Source of the DNA: Clostridia bacterium
GTDB lineage: Bacteria > Bacillota > Clostridia > Christensenellales > Borkfalkiaceae
Direction of reading: 5' to 3'
Assembly: GCA_900769565.1 (NCBI GenBank)
Contig: CAAGHC010000091.1
Coordinates: forward strand, 1 to 6,903
Length of the DNA: 6,903 nt
A program made the translations under genes and the position numbers. Below, piece after piece: positions 6,837 through 6,903 of the stretch. How positions within the stretch are numbered: position 1 is the first letter of the stretch; every line of letters begins with the position of its first letter. The notes under the pieces were generated by a model. The model did no database searches. It worked only from the letters and a program-made list of their open reading frames with translations, and was not told the origin of the DNA.

Positions 6837-6841
6837 CCCCT
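6837..6841 (-). promoter_or_regulatory. Ribosome binding site that decides the regulator's start
   Basis: On the minus strand AGGGG lies seven bases before the ATG at 6829. It falls inside the longer reading that begins with TTG at 6847, so it argues for the shorter protein. Confidence 0.75.
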
Positions 6842-6860
6842 AAACAATTATTTTAGTTAT

Positions 6861-6889
6861 ATTTTACAAAAAAAACATTAAAAAGTAAA
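6861..6889 (-). promoter_or_regulatory. Promoter of the AraC-family regulator gene
   Basis: On the minus strand TTTACT (6884-6889, four of six consensus bases) is followed after 17 bases by TAAAAT (6861-6866, five of six). The predicted start is near 6854, about 25 bases before the ATG at 6829. A run of eight T lies in the spacer. It is weaker than the two plus-strand promoters, as is common for regulator genes. Confidence 0.55.
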
Positions 6890-6903
6890 GTAAATCATTA
6901 AAA
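6876..6903 (-). repeat. Direct repeat TTTTAATG around the regulator's -35 box
   Basis: On the minus strand TTTTAATG occurs at 6903-6896 and again at 6883-6876, 20 bases apart, flanking the -35 box. AraC-type proteins often bind direct repeats about two helical turns apart, so this could be an autoregulatory site. The repeat is short and AT-rich, and it touches the window edge. Confidence 0.35.

Noticed and set aside
6830..6847. Start of the regulator at TTG 6847, adding six residues
   Set aside because: The AGGGG ribosome site falls inside this extension and is well spaced from the ATG at 6829, where the protein more likely begins.

Overview
The window looks like part of a carbohydrate-utilisation locus from a low-GC, Gram-positive-type anaerobe. 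An uncultured gut Clostridia lineage (Bacillota) is my best guess. The reasons are AT-rich spacers, sigma-70/sigma-A type promoters close to consensus, purine-rich Shine-Dalgarno sites, classic hairpin-plus-T-run terminators, and gene families typical of gut fermenters. The taxonomic call is inference from style; there is no rRNA or marker gene here.

Layout, left to right on the plus strand: (1) the 3' end of a GH36-type alpha-galactosidase gene, cut by the left edge (to 637). (2) A 105-base AT-rich spacer with a strong promoter (679-707), whose -10 box lies inside a perfect 9-bp inverted repeat (699-723). (3) A two-gene unit: a ten-helix DMT/EamA transporter (743-1612) and, nine bases later, a two-domain SGNH/GDSL esterase (1622-2728), closed by a hairpin terminator (2744-2779). 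(4) A separate unit with a fully consensus promoter (TTGACA-17-TATAAT, 2813-2841) driving a 936-residue multidomain glycoside hydrolase of GH106-like type (2876-5686), closed by a strong hairpin that has T-rich sequence on both sides (5712-5750). (5) A 237-base convergent spacer with five GTTAAA hexamers and a possible leftward promoter. (6) On the minus strand, an AraC-family regulator with an N-terminal cupin-like sensor domain (5924-6829), with its own promoter at the right edge.

How the parts may work together: a glycan fragment enters the cell, possibly through the DMT carrier. The SGNH esterase removes acyl groups, and the alpha-galactosidase and GH106-like enzyme remove terminal sugars. 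The large hydrolase and the esterase have no visible signal peptide, so their work is probably cytoplasmic. The AraC protein is the obvious candidate sensor and regulator. The esterase plus the rhamnosidase-like enzyme would fit an acetylated plant polysaccharide such as pectin, but the true substrate cannot be read from sequence.

I found no mobile element, CRISPR array, tRNA, rRNA or defence system. The less ordinary signals are the palindrome over the transporter promoter, the uncertain specificity of the large hydrolase, the pairing of a DMT carrier with glycan-degrading enzymes, and a possible small RNA in the convergent spacer.
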